Source: an uncultured beta proteobacterium
GTDB lineage: Bacteria; Pseudomonadota; Gammaproteobacteria; Burkholderiales; SG8-41
Assembly: GCA_903893565.1 (NCBI GenBank)
Contig: CAITMU010000134.1
Span: forward strand, 1 to 32,673
DNA: 32,673 bases
Direction: 5' to 3'
In this document: one piece after another, positions 25,536-32,673 of the stretch
How the letters are laid out: each line of letters begins with the position of its first letter
Numbering within the stretch: position 1 is the stretch's first letter
Notes under the pieces: generated by a model
Databases searched by the model: none
Told to the model about the DNA's origin: nothing
The model's input: only the letters and a program-made list of their open reading frames with translations
Position numbers and translations under genes: made by a program

Positions 25536-26891
25536 TTAACGAGGCCTAAAACTAGAGTAAGAACGCTCCGGTTTACCCCTGCCGCCACCTGGGGCCGCTG
25601 GAGGAGCGCCACTCCAACGCTTAGCCCCTGCACCCGGCGCGCCACCGGCACCCAGCTTATTGCCACCCCCTCGCGGCGCATGCCCCCCATTTCCTGAAGG
25701 CTTGCCCTTACCAAAACGGTTGCTTGGTGGTTTATGGGTACTGCGCTGTATGACTTTAGGTTCCAGACCAGCCACGACATGCGGTGAAATCGTATGCCCT
25801 GTATAACGCTCAATCTGCCGCACTTGCCAACCATCTTCCGGTGCTGCAAAAGAAATCGCTACGCCATTGACGCCAGCACGCCCAGTGCGGCCAATACGAT
25901 GCACATAATCTTCAGCCGATTTGGGTAAGTCGTAGTTAATCACGTGAGAAATACTTCGCACATCGATTCCACGCGCAGCCACATCGGTTGCTACTAGCAC
26001 ACGCACATTGCCACTACGCAGCTTAGTCAAGGTGCGATTGCGCTGCGATTGGTTCATATCGCCATGTAAGGCTGCTGCAGCATGCCCTTCTTCAAAGAGC
26101 TTGCTGGCAAGACGATCTGCACCCCGTTTGGTCGCGGTAAACACGATGGCCTGATCCACTCCAGCGTCACGAAGGAAGTGGTCCAACAAACGACCTTTGT
26201 GGCTTCCATCATCGACATAATGCAAACGTTGCTCAATATTCTCATGCTGGGATTTAGCCGCAGCCACTTCAATTAATTTAGGATTTTTCAATAAGCGCCT
26301 GCCTAATTGCCCAATACCCCCATCCAGCGTTGCTGAAAACAAAAGGGTTTGACGATTAGAGGGGGTAGCCGCCGCAATGCTTTCTACGGGCTTGATAAAA
26401 CCCATATCCAACATACGATCCGCCTCATCCAGTATCAACAATTCCAAACGAGAAAAATCGACCTTGCCCTGCTCCATAAAGTCGATCAAACGCCCTGGGG
26501 TCGCCACCAAAATATCTAGGGGACTATCCAGCAGCTTACGTTGTTTCGGATAAGGCATCCCGCCCAATACTGTTCCGGTGCGCACATGACGCATACCTTT
26601 ACTGTATTTGGAAACGGCCGAAGTCACTTGCAAAGCCAATTCACGGGTCGGTGTGAGCACCAAAACCCGAGGGCCATGACCGGGCTTAGCCGGTCCGCTG
26701 CAAAGACGTTGAAGAGAAGGCAATACAAACGCAGCCGTCTTACCAGTACCCGTGGGAGCCGAGACCATCAAATCACGACCCAAAATGGCATCGGGAATGG
26801 ACTGCGCCTGTACGGCGGTGGGCTCTGTGTAGCCAGCTGCCGCAACCGCTTGAGCAATCGCAGCGTTCAGATTTAAAGATTCAAATGACAT
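25536..26891 (-). CDS. rhlE: DEAD-box RNA helicase, RhlE type
   Basis: A 451-residue ATP-dependent RNA helicase. All core motifs are present: Q motif FESLNLN...YTEPTAVQ, I APTGTGKTA, Ia PTRELALQ, Ib TPGRL, II DEAD, III SAT, IV IVFTATKR, V ATDVAARGID and VI HRIGRTGR. After about residue 365 comes a basic, glycine-rich low-complexity tail (KGKPSGNGGHAPRGGG, GGRGKPERSYSSF) typical of RhlE proteins that act in ribosome assembly or RNA decay. I chose the ATG at 26891 over an upstream in-frame TTG (26903), as the family begins at SFESL. The 5' leader is long and holds a small hairpin (26926-26941), as is common for cold-responsive helicase genes. Confidence 0.93.
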   Translation of the reverse strand: MSFESLNLNAAIAQAVAAAGYTEPTAVQAQSIPDAILGRDLMVSAPTGTGKTAAFVLPSLQRLCSGPAKPGHGPRVLVLTPTRELALQVTSAVSKYSKGMRHVRTGTVLGGMPYPKQRKLLDSPLDILVATPGRLIDFMEQGKVDFSRLELLILDEADRMLDMGFIKPVESIAAATPSNRQTLLFSATLDGGIGQLGRRLLKNPKLIEVAAAKSQHENIEQRLHYVDDGSHKGRLLDHFLRDAGVDQAIVFTATKRGADRLASKLFEEGHAAAALHGDMNQSQRNRTLTKLRSGNVRVLVATDVAARGIDVRSISHVINYDLPKSAEDYVHRIGRTGRAGVNGVAISFAAPEDGWQVRQIERYTGHTISPHVVAGLEPKVIQRSTHKPPSNRFGKGKPSGNGGHAPRGGGNKLGAGGAPGAGAKRWSGAPPAAPGGGRGKPERSYSSFRPR

Positions 26892-27637
26892 GATATTTTC
26901 CAATAGATAATACGAACCCCTGCCAACCTGTAAAAACAGGTACAGAAGTTATAAAAAAGCGCAGACAAATGGGATCAGCTGTCGAGCAATCGATCTACTG
27001 CAATGACAGGCGAGCTAGGCCAGCGCACGGGTATCGTCGCTAACCGTGGCTGAAGCAGCATCAGAGGTTATTTATCAACCTAAAGGAAGCTGAAACGGAT
27101 GGGTCAGGGACAGATGCATCTTAACCACCGCAGTAAAAAGATATTCGGTTAAGCGATAGTGAAGGTGGGCGAACTATACAGATTAATTAAGAGCTTGGCT
27201 AGCATTATTTGGTGCATTGCATCAGAAATCTTACCATAAGAGGGTCGACTATCAACAAAAACACGACTTTCGCATGTTTGAAAAGCCCCATCAAGAGCCC
27301 CTTAAATTGCCAAAAAGCACGCAATATTCATCAACGATACCTTTAATTGTGTTATTATCGTTGGTTATTCAAAGGCTTGGCCTTCAATCTATTCACAGGA
27401 TTTACATTCGATCTCGCTCACCGACTCCCCTCCTTTCTCCTATTGCCATTGGCGAGGTCCTTCAAAAAGATACGACCGATAAAAAGTGAGGGAAACAGGA
27501 TTTCGTAAGGTTATTCACCACTGTCACTGCCCTAAAAATCTCGCGTCAAAAACGCGCTTCTTCTTATAAAACCATTTTCTTTTTTATTCGCTATTCCCAT
27601 CTCACCATCATTCGGTTTTTTTCAAGGTTAACTACCC
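26892..27637. other. long divergent intergenic region, rhlE / typA
   Basis: 746 bp without a convincing gene. An open frame at 27217-27489 (90 codons) has no ribosome binding site or recognisable product and is discounted. Small hairpins: ACCTGT-AAAA-ACAGGT at 26926-26941, in the rhlE leader, and CGCGT-CAAAA-ACGCG at 27542-27556, in the typA leader. Both promoters must lie here; I could not place -35/-10 pairs with confidence. Confidence 0.4.
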
Positions 27638-29458
27638 ATGTCCCGCGCTATTAGAAACATCGCCATTATCGCTCACGTTGATCACGGCAAAACCACCCTG
27701 GTCGACAAGTTACTTCGCCAATCAGGCACTTTTGCTGCACATCAGCATGTTGAAGAACGCGTGATGGATAGCAATGATCTGGAGAAAGAACGTGGGATCA
27801 CCATCTTGGCTAAGAATTGTGCCGTGATGTGGAATGGCACCCATATTAATATCGTCGACACCCCAGGGCATGCGGATTTTGGGGGCGAAGTCGAACGCGT
27901 TCTGTCCATGGTCGATGGCGTTTTATTGTTGGTCGATGCCGTTGAAGGGCCTATGCCACAAACCCGTTTTGTGACGCGTAAAGCACTGGCCTTAGGTCTT
28001 AAACCCATCGTAGTGGTGAATAAGATTGACCGTCCTGGCGCTCGTCCAGACTGGGTCGTGAACCAGACCTTCGATCTATTCGATAAACTCGGTGCCAGTG
28101 AAGAACAACTGGATTTCCCGGTGGTCTATGCCTCTGCACTGAATGGTTACGCTAGTGATGACAACCAAACCCGCGAAGGCACACTCGATCCGCTGTTCGA
28201 AGCCATCATCAAAAATGTTCCTGTCCGCTCAGACGATCCGGATGGCCCCCTGCAATTACAGATTTGCTCTTTGGATTACTCCAGTTATGTCGGACGCATT
28301 GGAATCGGTCGCGTCTCCCGTGGACGGATTCGCCCTGGACAACCCGTATTGCTCATGAATGGGCCAGAAGATACCAACCCCAAAACCGTCAAAGTGGGCC
28401 AAGTTCAAGTGTTCAAGGGATTGGATAGAACACAAGCTGAAGAAGCCCAGGCTGGCGATATCGTACTCATCAATGGCATCGAGGACGTGGGAATTGGCGT
28501 CACATTGTGTAGCGTCGACAAACCTGATGCTCTGCCGCTTTTAAAGGTCGATGAACCCACATTAACTATGAATTTCCAAGTCAACACTTCTCCTTTAGCC
28601 GGCAAAGAAGGTAAGTTTGTGACCAGTCGTCAGATTCGCGAGAGACTCAAGCGTGAACTACTAAGCAACGTGGCATTAAAAGTCGTTGAAACCGCTGATG
28701 CTGATATTTTTGAAGTATCCGGTCGCGGCGAATTACATCTAACCATCTTGCTAGAAAACATGCGCCGTGAGGGCTATGAGCTCGCCGTCGGTAAGCCTCG
28801 CGTGGTGTTTAAAGAAGTGGACGGTGAAAAACTAGAACCCTATGAAATGCTCACCGTCGACTGTGAAGACACCAATCAAGGTGCCGTCATGGAAGCCATC
28901 GGGGTTCGCCGTGGCGACCTTCAAGATATGCAATCCGATGGCAAGGGTCGGGTTCGCCTAGACTACCGGATCCCTGCTCGTGGTTTAATTGGATTTCAAT
29001 CTGATTTTCTCACTATGACTCGGGGCACGGGCTTAATCAGTCACGTGTTTGATGACTATGGTCCTGTTAAACCTGATATGGAAGAGCGGCGTAACGGGGT
29101 ATTAATTTCAGCCGAAACAGGACCCGCCGTAGCCTACGCCCTTTGGAAATTACAAGAACGAGGCCGCATGTTTGTGAGCCCTGGTGACCCCTTGTATGAG
29201 GGGATTGTCATTGGCATTCATAGCCGTGATAACGACCTAGTGGTCAATCCCATTAAAGGCAAACAATTAACCAACGTGCGCGCTTCCGGCACGGATGAGG
29301 CAGTGCGCTTAGTGCCTCCCGTTCAAGTCACGCTCGAATCGGCCATCGAATTTATTGCTGATGATGAACTGGTTGAGATCACTCCTAAATCAATCCGTAT
29401 TCGCAAACGTTTTTTACAAGAACACGAACGCAAAAAAGCCTCACGTGCGGCCGCTTAG
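27638..29458 (+). CDS. typA: translational GTPase TypA/BipA
   Basis: A 606-residue ribosome-binding GTPase involved in 50S assembly, cold and stress adaptation. The G motifs are complete: G1 [16 protein letters not shown]2 ERGITI, G3 [16 protein letters not shown]4 [14 protein letters not shown]5 SALNG. Then come domain II ([19 protein letters not shown]), the EF-G-like domains III and V ([40 protein letters not shown]) and the BipA-specific C-terminal domain ending [20 protein letters not shown]. Start ATG at 27638 follows AAGG. Full length for the family. Confidence 0.97.
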   Translation: MSRAIRNIAIIAHVDHGKTTLVDKLLRQSGTFAAHQHVEERVMDSNDLEKERGITILAKNCAVMWNGTHINIVDTPGHADFGGEVERVLSMVDGVLLLVDAVEGPMPQTRFVTRKALALGLKPIVVVNKIDRPGARPDWVVNQTFDLFDKLGASEEQLDFPVVYASALNGYASDDNQTREGTLDPLFEAIIKNVPVRSDDPDGPLQLQICSLDYSSYVGRIGIGRVSRGRIRPGQPVLLMNGPEDTNPKTVKVGQVQVFKGLDRTQAEEAQAGDIVLINGIEDVGIGVTLCSVDKPDALPLLKVDEPTLTMNFQVNTSPLAGKEGKFVTSRQIRERLKRELLSNVALKVVETADADIFEVSGRGELHLTILLENMRREGYELAVGKPRVVFKEVDGEKLEPYEMLTVDCEDTNQGAVMEAIGVRRGDLQDMQSDGKGRVRLDYRIPARGLIGFQSDFLTMTRGTGLISHVFDDYGPVKPDMEERRNGVLISAETGPAVAYALWKLQERGRMFVSPGDPLYEGIVIGIHSRDNDLVVNPIKGKQLTNVRASGTDEAVRLVPPVQVTLESAIEFIADDELVEITPKSIRIRKRFLQEHERKKASRAAA

Positions 29459-29528
29459 ACACTGACTGCCCCCAAGCTTGGTCCTTAATCGCTAAGCGCT
29501 TACCTCTACCTCTACATCTACCCTCAAC

Positions 29529-29924
29529 ATGAGCGAAGAAACGGGACTATCCCTCTATGAAATAATCGGGGGAGAAGTCCCGGTGAAAGCGCTCGTTGAT
29601 CGGTTCTATGATCTCATGGAAGAAGAGGCCTCCTTTGACGTTATTCGTCGATTGCACCCACCCGATTTAACCCAATCGAAAGAAAAATTATTTAAGTTTT
29701 TTTCAGGTTGGATGGGTGGACCTAATTTATATATCCAAGAGTTTGGTCATCCTATGCTACGTGCTCGGCATTTGCCCTTTGCCATCGGCATCCCCGAACG
29801 GGATGCTTGGCTCGCCTGTATGCGGCAAGCTCTCATCGATACCCATGTAGAACCCACATTACAACAAGTTTTACTCGAGTCTTTTTCTGGCACCGCAGAC
29901 TGGATGCGAAACCAGTCTCCTTAG
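29529..29924 (+). CDS. group II truncated haemoglobin
   Basis: A 131-residue 2-on-2 globin (trHbO type), binding O2 or detoxifying NO/peroxide in the cytosol. Family marks are Tyr27 at B10 (RFYDLM), the FFSGWMGGPNLY segment, the proximal His81 at F8 (RARHLPFAIG) and Trp94 at G8 (DAWLACM). The order SLYEIIGGE...VDRFYD is the group II N-terminus. It lies 70 bp after typA on the same strand and may share its transcript. Confidence 0.93.
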   Translation: MSEETGLSLYEIIGGEVPVKALVDRFYDLMEEEASFDVIRRLHPPDLTQSKEKLFKFFSGWMGGPNLYIQEFGHPMLRARHLPFAIGIPERDAWLACMRQALIDTHVEPTLQQVLLESFSGTADWMRNQSP

Positions 29925-29980
29925 AATACGAGAAAAAACGTTGCGGGCTTTTGTGTCGCAATCCGTCTTCAGGATTTTAA

Positions 29981-30017
29981 TTTTTAATTGGGGCTTAACC
30001 TAAACACTAATTAAAAA
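29981..30017 (+). terminator. possible weak terminator after the haemoglobin gene
   Basis: TTTTTAATT at 29981-29989 and AATTAAAAA at 30009-30017 are exact complements, with a 19-nt loop. An A/T-only stem is weak, so termination is uncertain. The rest of 29925-30129 shows no gene. Confidence 0.35.
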
Positions 30018-30129
30018 GTGGGGGATTCGCACCCGGCGAATACCGCGTTCATGCTTGACAGACGAGCTTACTTTTTACGAAGAGATTCGTATAGTAGGGA
30101 GGAAGGGGGGGTTCAAGGAGGCGAAATAA

Positions 30130-30391
30130 AAGGTTCTTGAAGCGTTATCGACAGGAACTTTTCAGCACGAATCGAGAAAAGGCATCGACGTAAAGAACCT
30201 GTTGGCGGTGGGTCATGTATCCGCCGAGTTCGTCAGAGGGCTTGATACGAAAATGCAATGGCAAGGATCATGAAACGCCCGCACACGACATAATGGAGAG
30301 CATTACGGTTCATGTCCTGAAAAAGGACGGCTGGTATATCAAGTTTTATTTCATCGACCCCGACACTTGGTTCATCAGCGTCCATCAGTGA
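30130..30391 (+). pseudogene. frameshifted toxin-like gene of a type II toxin-antitoxin pair
   Basis: Two reading frames together spell one small protein. The first (30130-30240) contains KGIDVKNLLAVGHVSAEFV then RGL and runs into a TGA at 30271. The second continues LIRKCNGKDHETPAHD, then IMESITVHVLKKDGWYIKFY and ends FISVHQ with TGA at 30389. Removing one G from the GGG at 30238-30240 joins them (VRGLIRKCNG). No ATG opens the first frame; an AAGGAGG stands just before it at 30116-30122, so the true start is also damaged or uses a non-standard codon. Placed 25 bp upstream of an MqsA-like antitoxin gene, it is judged the partner toxin. I do not recognise its family with certainty; it does not resemble MqsR. 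Confidence 0.6.
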
Positions 30392-30416
30392 GCGAGAAAG
30401 GGAAAGAGGAGAAGTC

Positions 30417-30632
30417 ATGAAGCTGTATCAGGAAGGCGACAAGGGGCAGGCAATCTGCCGGCATTGCGAAAAAATCGTTGCGACGACCTTCGAACGCAAG
30501 GATGTTCTGTTTTCCGACGGCGTGGAAACGGCTCGCGACATTCTCGTTTCCGCTTACGACAATTGCGGCGAGGTGGTCGGCATTCCCGCTCCATCAACCC
30601 CCGCGGTCGCAGTCAGGAGCTTGTCGCGTTAA
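30417..30632 (+). pseudogene. truncated MqsA/YgiT-like zinc-ribbon antitoxin
   Basis: A 71-residue frame starting at ATG 30417 after GAGGAG. It has the zinc-ribbon N-terminal domain of MqsA/YgiT-type antitoxins: the first Cys pair CRHC at 14-17, then DVLFSDGVETARDILVSAYD and NCGEVVGIP. The second pair should be CxxC but reads YDNC, so one zinc ligand is lost (Cys to Tyr). After STPA the frame diverges (VAVRSLSR) and stops. The C-terminal helix-turn-helix domain that binds the operator is missing. It is most likely a decayed antitoxin, consistent with the broken toxin upstream. Confidence 0.65.
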
Positions 30633-31020
30633 GCCCCACAGGAAGCAGGGCTTCAACGCCGCTAGTGCGCGGGTTTGAGAACTAGGTACTAGGAGGGCAG
30701 AACATACTTCATCACAAACCGCCTAATATTTTAATGAGTAAGCAAATCAAGCACTGGGTGTTCGCTTTTTCTTTCCAAATGTTGAGACATCTTCTCGTGA
30801 TCAGAGATTTCTGAACCTTTGTTTTTGAGGGATCAGGAGTTCGAACCTGTTAGGTTGCCCCACGTCCCTCCTTCCGAGCCCATCGCGCAAGTTCCAGCTC
30901 TGTCTCTAGCGCTCACAAAGCGGGCATGAGAGCCATTTCCGCTTTTGGCTCCGACTTGCTAGAGCGATCACGGCCAACTTTTCTTAACAGTCGATGCGCT
31001 GATGGTCGACAACGCGTGAT
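30633..31020. other. gene-free accessory stretch
   Basis: 388 bp between the dead antitoxin and vapC with no supported gene. A tRNA T-loop-like GAGTTCGAACC occurs near 30839, but flanking bases cannot form the 5-bp T stem. Probably degenerate mobile-element or toxin-antitoxin DNA. Confidence 0.4.
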
Positions 31021-31431
31021 TTACTTCGCCGTGTAGACCCAGTTCTCCAGCTCCAGTCCAGGCACCCTGGCGAATTCCCCCATGTTGTTCGTCACCAGAA
31101 CCAGGCCTTCGCTACGGGCGTGCGCTGCAATGTGCAAATCGTTTACGCCGATGGGCTGGCCGATTTTCTCTAAAGCGGCGCGAATGGCTCCGTAATGTTG
31201 CGCAGCCTTGGCGCCATAGGGCAGAACCTGTAGGCGGCTACAAAAGTCCTCGACAGTGGCAAGGTTCTCGCTCATACGGCTGCTTTTCTCAGCGCCGTGC
31301 ATGAGTTCGGCCAGGGTGATGGAGGAAATTGCCATGCGGCTGGCGTTGGTGTTGAAGGTGGAAAGCACTTCGATAGGGCGCTGCCTCAACACGTAGATGA
31401 CGATGTTGGTGTCTAGCAGGTAACGCAGCAT
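31021..31431 (-). CDS. vapC: VapC-type PIN-domain toxin ribonuclease
   Basis: A 136-residue PIN-domain endoribonuclease toxin; VapC enzymes of this branch cleave initiator tRNA. Acidic catalytic residues are present: Asp7 (YLLDTNIVIY), Glu42 (ITLAELMHG) and Asp98 (IGVNDLHIAAHA). The fourth position has the TNN motif (LVTNNMGEFARVPGL) usual in this group. The ATG shares one base with the vapB stop (TAATG at 31433-31429), so the pair is translationally coupled. The gene appears intact and full length. Confidence 0.93.
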   Translation of the reverse strand: MLRYLLDTNIVIYVLRQRPIEVLSTFNTNASRMAISSITLAELMHGAEKSSRMSENLATVEDFCSRLQVLPYGAKAAQHYGAIRAALEKIGQPIGVNDLHIAAHARSEGLVLVTNNMGEFARVPGLELENWVYTAK

Positions 31432-31664
31432 TAGAGCGCTTCCCTCTCAGACTGGTGCTGGGTGGCACGCTCGGGGAGGAAGTCGTTGCTGACCATGGGT
31501 CCATCCAAAAAGAAGCTGTCCCAGGTTTTGCCAAGTGGGGCGATGATGCGCTCATTGCCTTTGACGCGTATTTCTACCTTTTGGACACCCTCGGGTAAAC
31601 GCACGTCCAATGGAAGGCGGACAGCTTGAGTACGGTTGTTGACGAAAACAGTTCCGATGGACAT
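31431..31664 (-). CDS. vapB: VapB-type antitoxin (AbrB fold)
   Basis: A 77-residue antitoxin with the SpoVT/AbrB swapped-hairpin DNA-binding N-terminus (GTVFVNNRTQAVRLPLDVRL, then VEIRVKGNERIIAPLG). The C-terminal FFLDGPMVSNDFLPERATQH is the toxin-blocking tail. GGGAG lies just before the ATG at 31664. It is the first gene of vapBC and should repress its own promoter through the repeat directly upstream. Confidence 0.92.
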   Translation of the reverse strand: MSIGTVFVNNRTQAVRLPLDVRLPEGVQKVEIRVKGNERIIAPLGKTWDSFFLDGPMVSNDFLPERATQHQSEREAL

Positions 31665-31682
31665 GGCTAACTCCCAAAAATA

Positions 31683-31704
31683 TGTATATAGTAATTGTAT
31701 ATAG
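31683..31704 (-). promoter_or_regulatory. vapBC operator/promoter repeat
   Basis: Two exact 9-bp copies of TGTATATAG (31683-31691 and 31696-31704, plus strand) are spaced 13 bp start to start, 19 bp upstream of the vapB ATG. TATATA runs also give partial dyad symmetry and -10-like boxes. This is where VapBC complexes bind to autoregulate. Confidence 0.55.
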
Positions 31705-31890
31705 CATGTCGAAGGCGGTCAAGTGGGCCCCTTACAAAGGCCGCACGACTACATTTTCGGGTGCTAGCTTCTTTATTTGCAGTTCATACTTGAATCCGCC
31801 TAATAATAAATTTTGCGGATAGTGAAATAATTAAAATATTTGGAGCTAAAGAGTCAGAGCGAGCACTAGGAATTGACAAGGTCAACAATA

Positions 31891-31909
31891 AGCCCGGCTA
31901 TATCGGGCT
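31891..31909 (-). terminator. terminator-like hairpin 3' of the tRNA-His fragment
   Basis: AGCCCG at 31891-31896 and CGGGCT at 31904-31909 form a 6-bp GC-rich stem (7-nt loop). Read leftward it follows the tRNA-His 3' fragment by 16 nt and ends with TTATTGTT, as expected for the original tRNA gene's terminator. Confidence 0.5.
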
Positions 31910-31925
31910 AAGTGCTTGATTTATA

Positions 31926-31950
31926 TGGGGTGGCTGATGGGGCTCGAACC
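31926..31950 (-). other. tRNA-His 3'-end fragment, probable att site of an integrated element
   Basis: Read leftward the 25 nt give GGTTCGAGCC then CCATCAGCCACCCCA. This is the T loop, 3' acceptor strand, discriminator C and CCA of a bacterial tRNA-His; GTGGCTG acceptor and CCCCA end are characteristic. The match stops abruptly inside the T stem: the bases 5' of it (ACCTA) do not pair with CCCAT, and no D or anticodon arm exists. Integrases commonly use exactly such tRNA 3' ends as attachment cores, leaving a partial copy at the far end of the island. By orientation the island would lie to the right (>31950) and the old chromosome to the left. Confidence 0.7.
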
Positions 31951-32016
31951 TAGGTCAAGATGGTACACAGGGGGCTCAGGGGGCATTTAAGTGATTGATT
32001 TCATTATTTTTTCCGT

Positions 32017-32223
32017 TTAACCCCTCCCCTCCATTCCCATAAATAAAGCCTGAATAAAGCCTGGGCCTACATTTTCTAATGGCATCCAAACCCGTTCGGG
32101 GCTACTTTCGATTTTTTCTTTATCAAAGACCCGCAGTGTCGCGGTTGCCGTCATCGGGTCAGCAGCGCCAACAGACAGCAGTCGGCCATAAGCGGACGAT
32201 GCTGTTGTGGTATCAACCCGTGC
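32017..32223 (-). pseudogene. orphan C-terminal reading frame of unknown gene
   Basis: An open frame of 68 codons with no start codon before ATG 32154. It ends ATLRVFDKEKIESSPERVWM followed by PLENVGPGFIQALFMGMEGRG and a TAA. The codon pattern looks coding but no family is recognised. If real, it is the 3' remnant of a gene (or a 45-residue protein from 32154) lying just inside the presumed island end. Upstream DNA in this frame has a stop (TGA). Confidence 0.25.
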
Positions 32224-32301
32224 TCAGGCCCAAAGCGGTCATCCAGGGGGCGCGGGTCCGTCAATTGACATCTCTCTAATTTGGCAGAGGCTTCCATTTA
32301 T

Positions 32302-32320
32302 GTACAAGTACTGATACAAT
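32302..32320 (+). promoter_or_regulatory. possible operator/promoter of the HigB-type locus
   Basis: GTACAAGTAC (32302-32311) is a near-palindrome and is followed by TACAAT (32315-32320), a -10-like box 7 nt before the toxin ATG at 32328. HigBA loci are self-repressed from such sites. No clear -35 is visible. Confidence 0.3.
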
Positions 32321-32327
32321 AAAAGTG

Positions 32328-32673
32328 ATGTCTATGCCAAGAAATAAACCTATTGACTGGATCGGGTCATCGTTCAAAGACCTGTGCGATGACGAAATTT
32401 TTCCCGAAGATGCGCGACGGGTCGCTGGATATCAACTGCGCAAAGTACAGCGCGGCGACGACCCAGATGACTGGAAGCCTTTTGATGGATGTGGGAGCGG
32501 GTACAAAAGAGATTCACATCAAACAGTCGGACGGTGCCTTTCGAGTGATGTATGTGGCCAAGTTCGAGGATGCCATTTATGTGTTGCATTGCTTCAAAAA
32601 GAAAACGCAAAAGACCAGTCAAAAGGACAAGAATTTATCTACCCAACGTTACAAAGACATGATGCTGACCAGG
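32328..32673 (+). pseudogene. HigB-type (Gp49-like/RelE superfamily) toxin, frameshifted and cut by window edge
   Basis: The first frame gives PRNKPIDWIGSSFKDLCDDE, then FPEDARRVAGYQLRKVQRGD and DWKPFD. This is the N-terminal half of phage-derived Gp49-like (HigB) mRNA-interferase toxins. From 32488 the family sequence continues in the +1 frame: DVGAGTKEIHIKQSDGAFRV, MYVAKFEDAIYVLHCFKKKT, then QRYKDMMLTR at the edge. One extra G in the GATGGATG at 32484-32491 separates them. The unshifted frame stays open to the edge but encodes unrelated sequence. Either a true inactivating mutation or a base-call error. The HigA antitoxin gene would be expected just beyond the right edge. Confidence 0.75.

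Noticed and set aside
27217..27489. 90-codon open frame between rhlE and typA
   Set aside because: No Shine-Dalgarno, no recognisable domain, irregular composition; judged a chance frame in a promoter region.
30832..30862. tRNA T-arm-like GAGTTCGAACC near 30839
   Set aside because: The bases flanking the loop cannot make a 5-bp T stem, and no acceptor, D or anticodon arm is found on either strand.
1..32673. CRISPR arrays and rRNA genes
   Set aside because: No regularly spaced repeats of CRISPR length and no rRNA-like stretches were seen; the only tRNA-like sequence is the 25-nt His fragment.

Overview
The window looks like chromosomal DNA of a betaproteobacterium, probably order Burkholderiales and perhaps near Alcaligenaceae. 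The evidence is the aat-bpt pair, rnfB beside nth, an E. coli-like gltIJKL aspartate/glutamate importer, and above all five separate Bug/TctC-type solute receptors, a family greatly expanded in Bordetella, Cupriavidus and relatives. Base composition appears close to 50% GC (judged by eye). The genus cannot be fixed from sequence alone.

Layout. 1-72: start of an IS607-type serine-transposase gene running off the left edge. 158-1920: divergent maleate-isomerase-like gene and Bug receptor. 1938-5562: homospermidine synthase translationally coupled to a small methyltransferase, divergent from an M20 metallopeptidase. 5624-8461: aat, bpt, a tiny overlapping reading frame, rnfB and nth, all rightward. 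8634-9372: two small periplasmic c-type cytochromes, leftward. 9678-10606: a PduO-type corrinoid adenosyltransferase convergent with a cupin. 10932-14099: gltIJKL with a hairpin after the receptor gene. 14217-17489: two convergent Bug genes and an ArgE-like deacetylase. 17628-24156: a tightly overlapping leftward operon encoding a CoxG-like protein, the three subunits of a molybdenum hydroxylase, a UbiD-family decarboxylase and a Bug receptor. 24360-25334: a fifth Bug receptor. 25536-26891: RhlE-type RNA helicase. 27638-29924: typA/bipA and a group II truncated haemoglobin.

The right end (about 29.9-32.7 kb) is accessory DNA. It holds a dead toxin-antitoxin pair (frameshifted toxin, truncated MqsA-like antitoxin lacking one zinc Cys and its HTH domain), an apparently intact vapBC pair with a repeat-type operator, a 25-nt copy of the 3' end of tRNA-His followed by a terminator-like hairpin (a probable integration scar), and a HigB-type toxin gene with a one-base frameshift running off the right edge.

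The most interesting functional unit is the 17.6-24.2 kb operon. A xanthine-dehydrogenase-type hydroxylase and a prFMN-type decarboxylase with a complete Arg-Glu-Glu triad are co-translated with a dedicated receptor. This suggests uptake, ring hydroxylation and decarboxylation of a (hetero)aromatic acid whose identity the sequence does not reveal.
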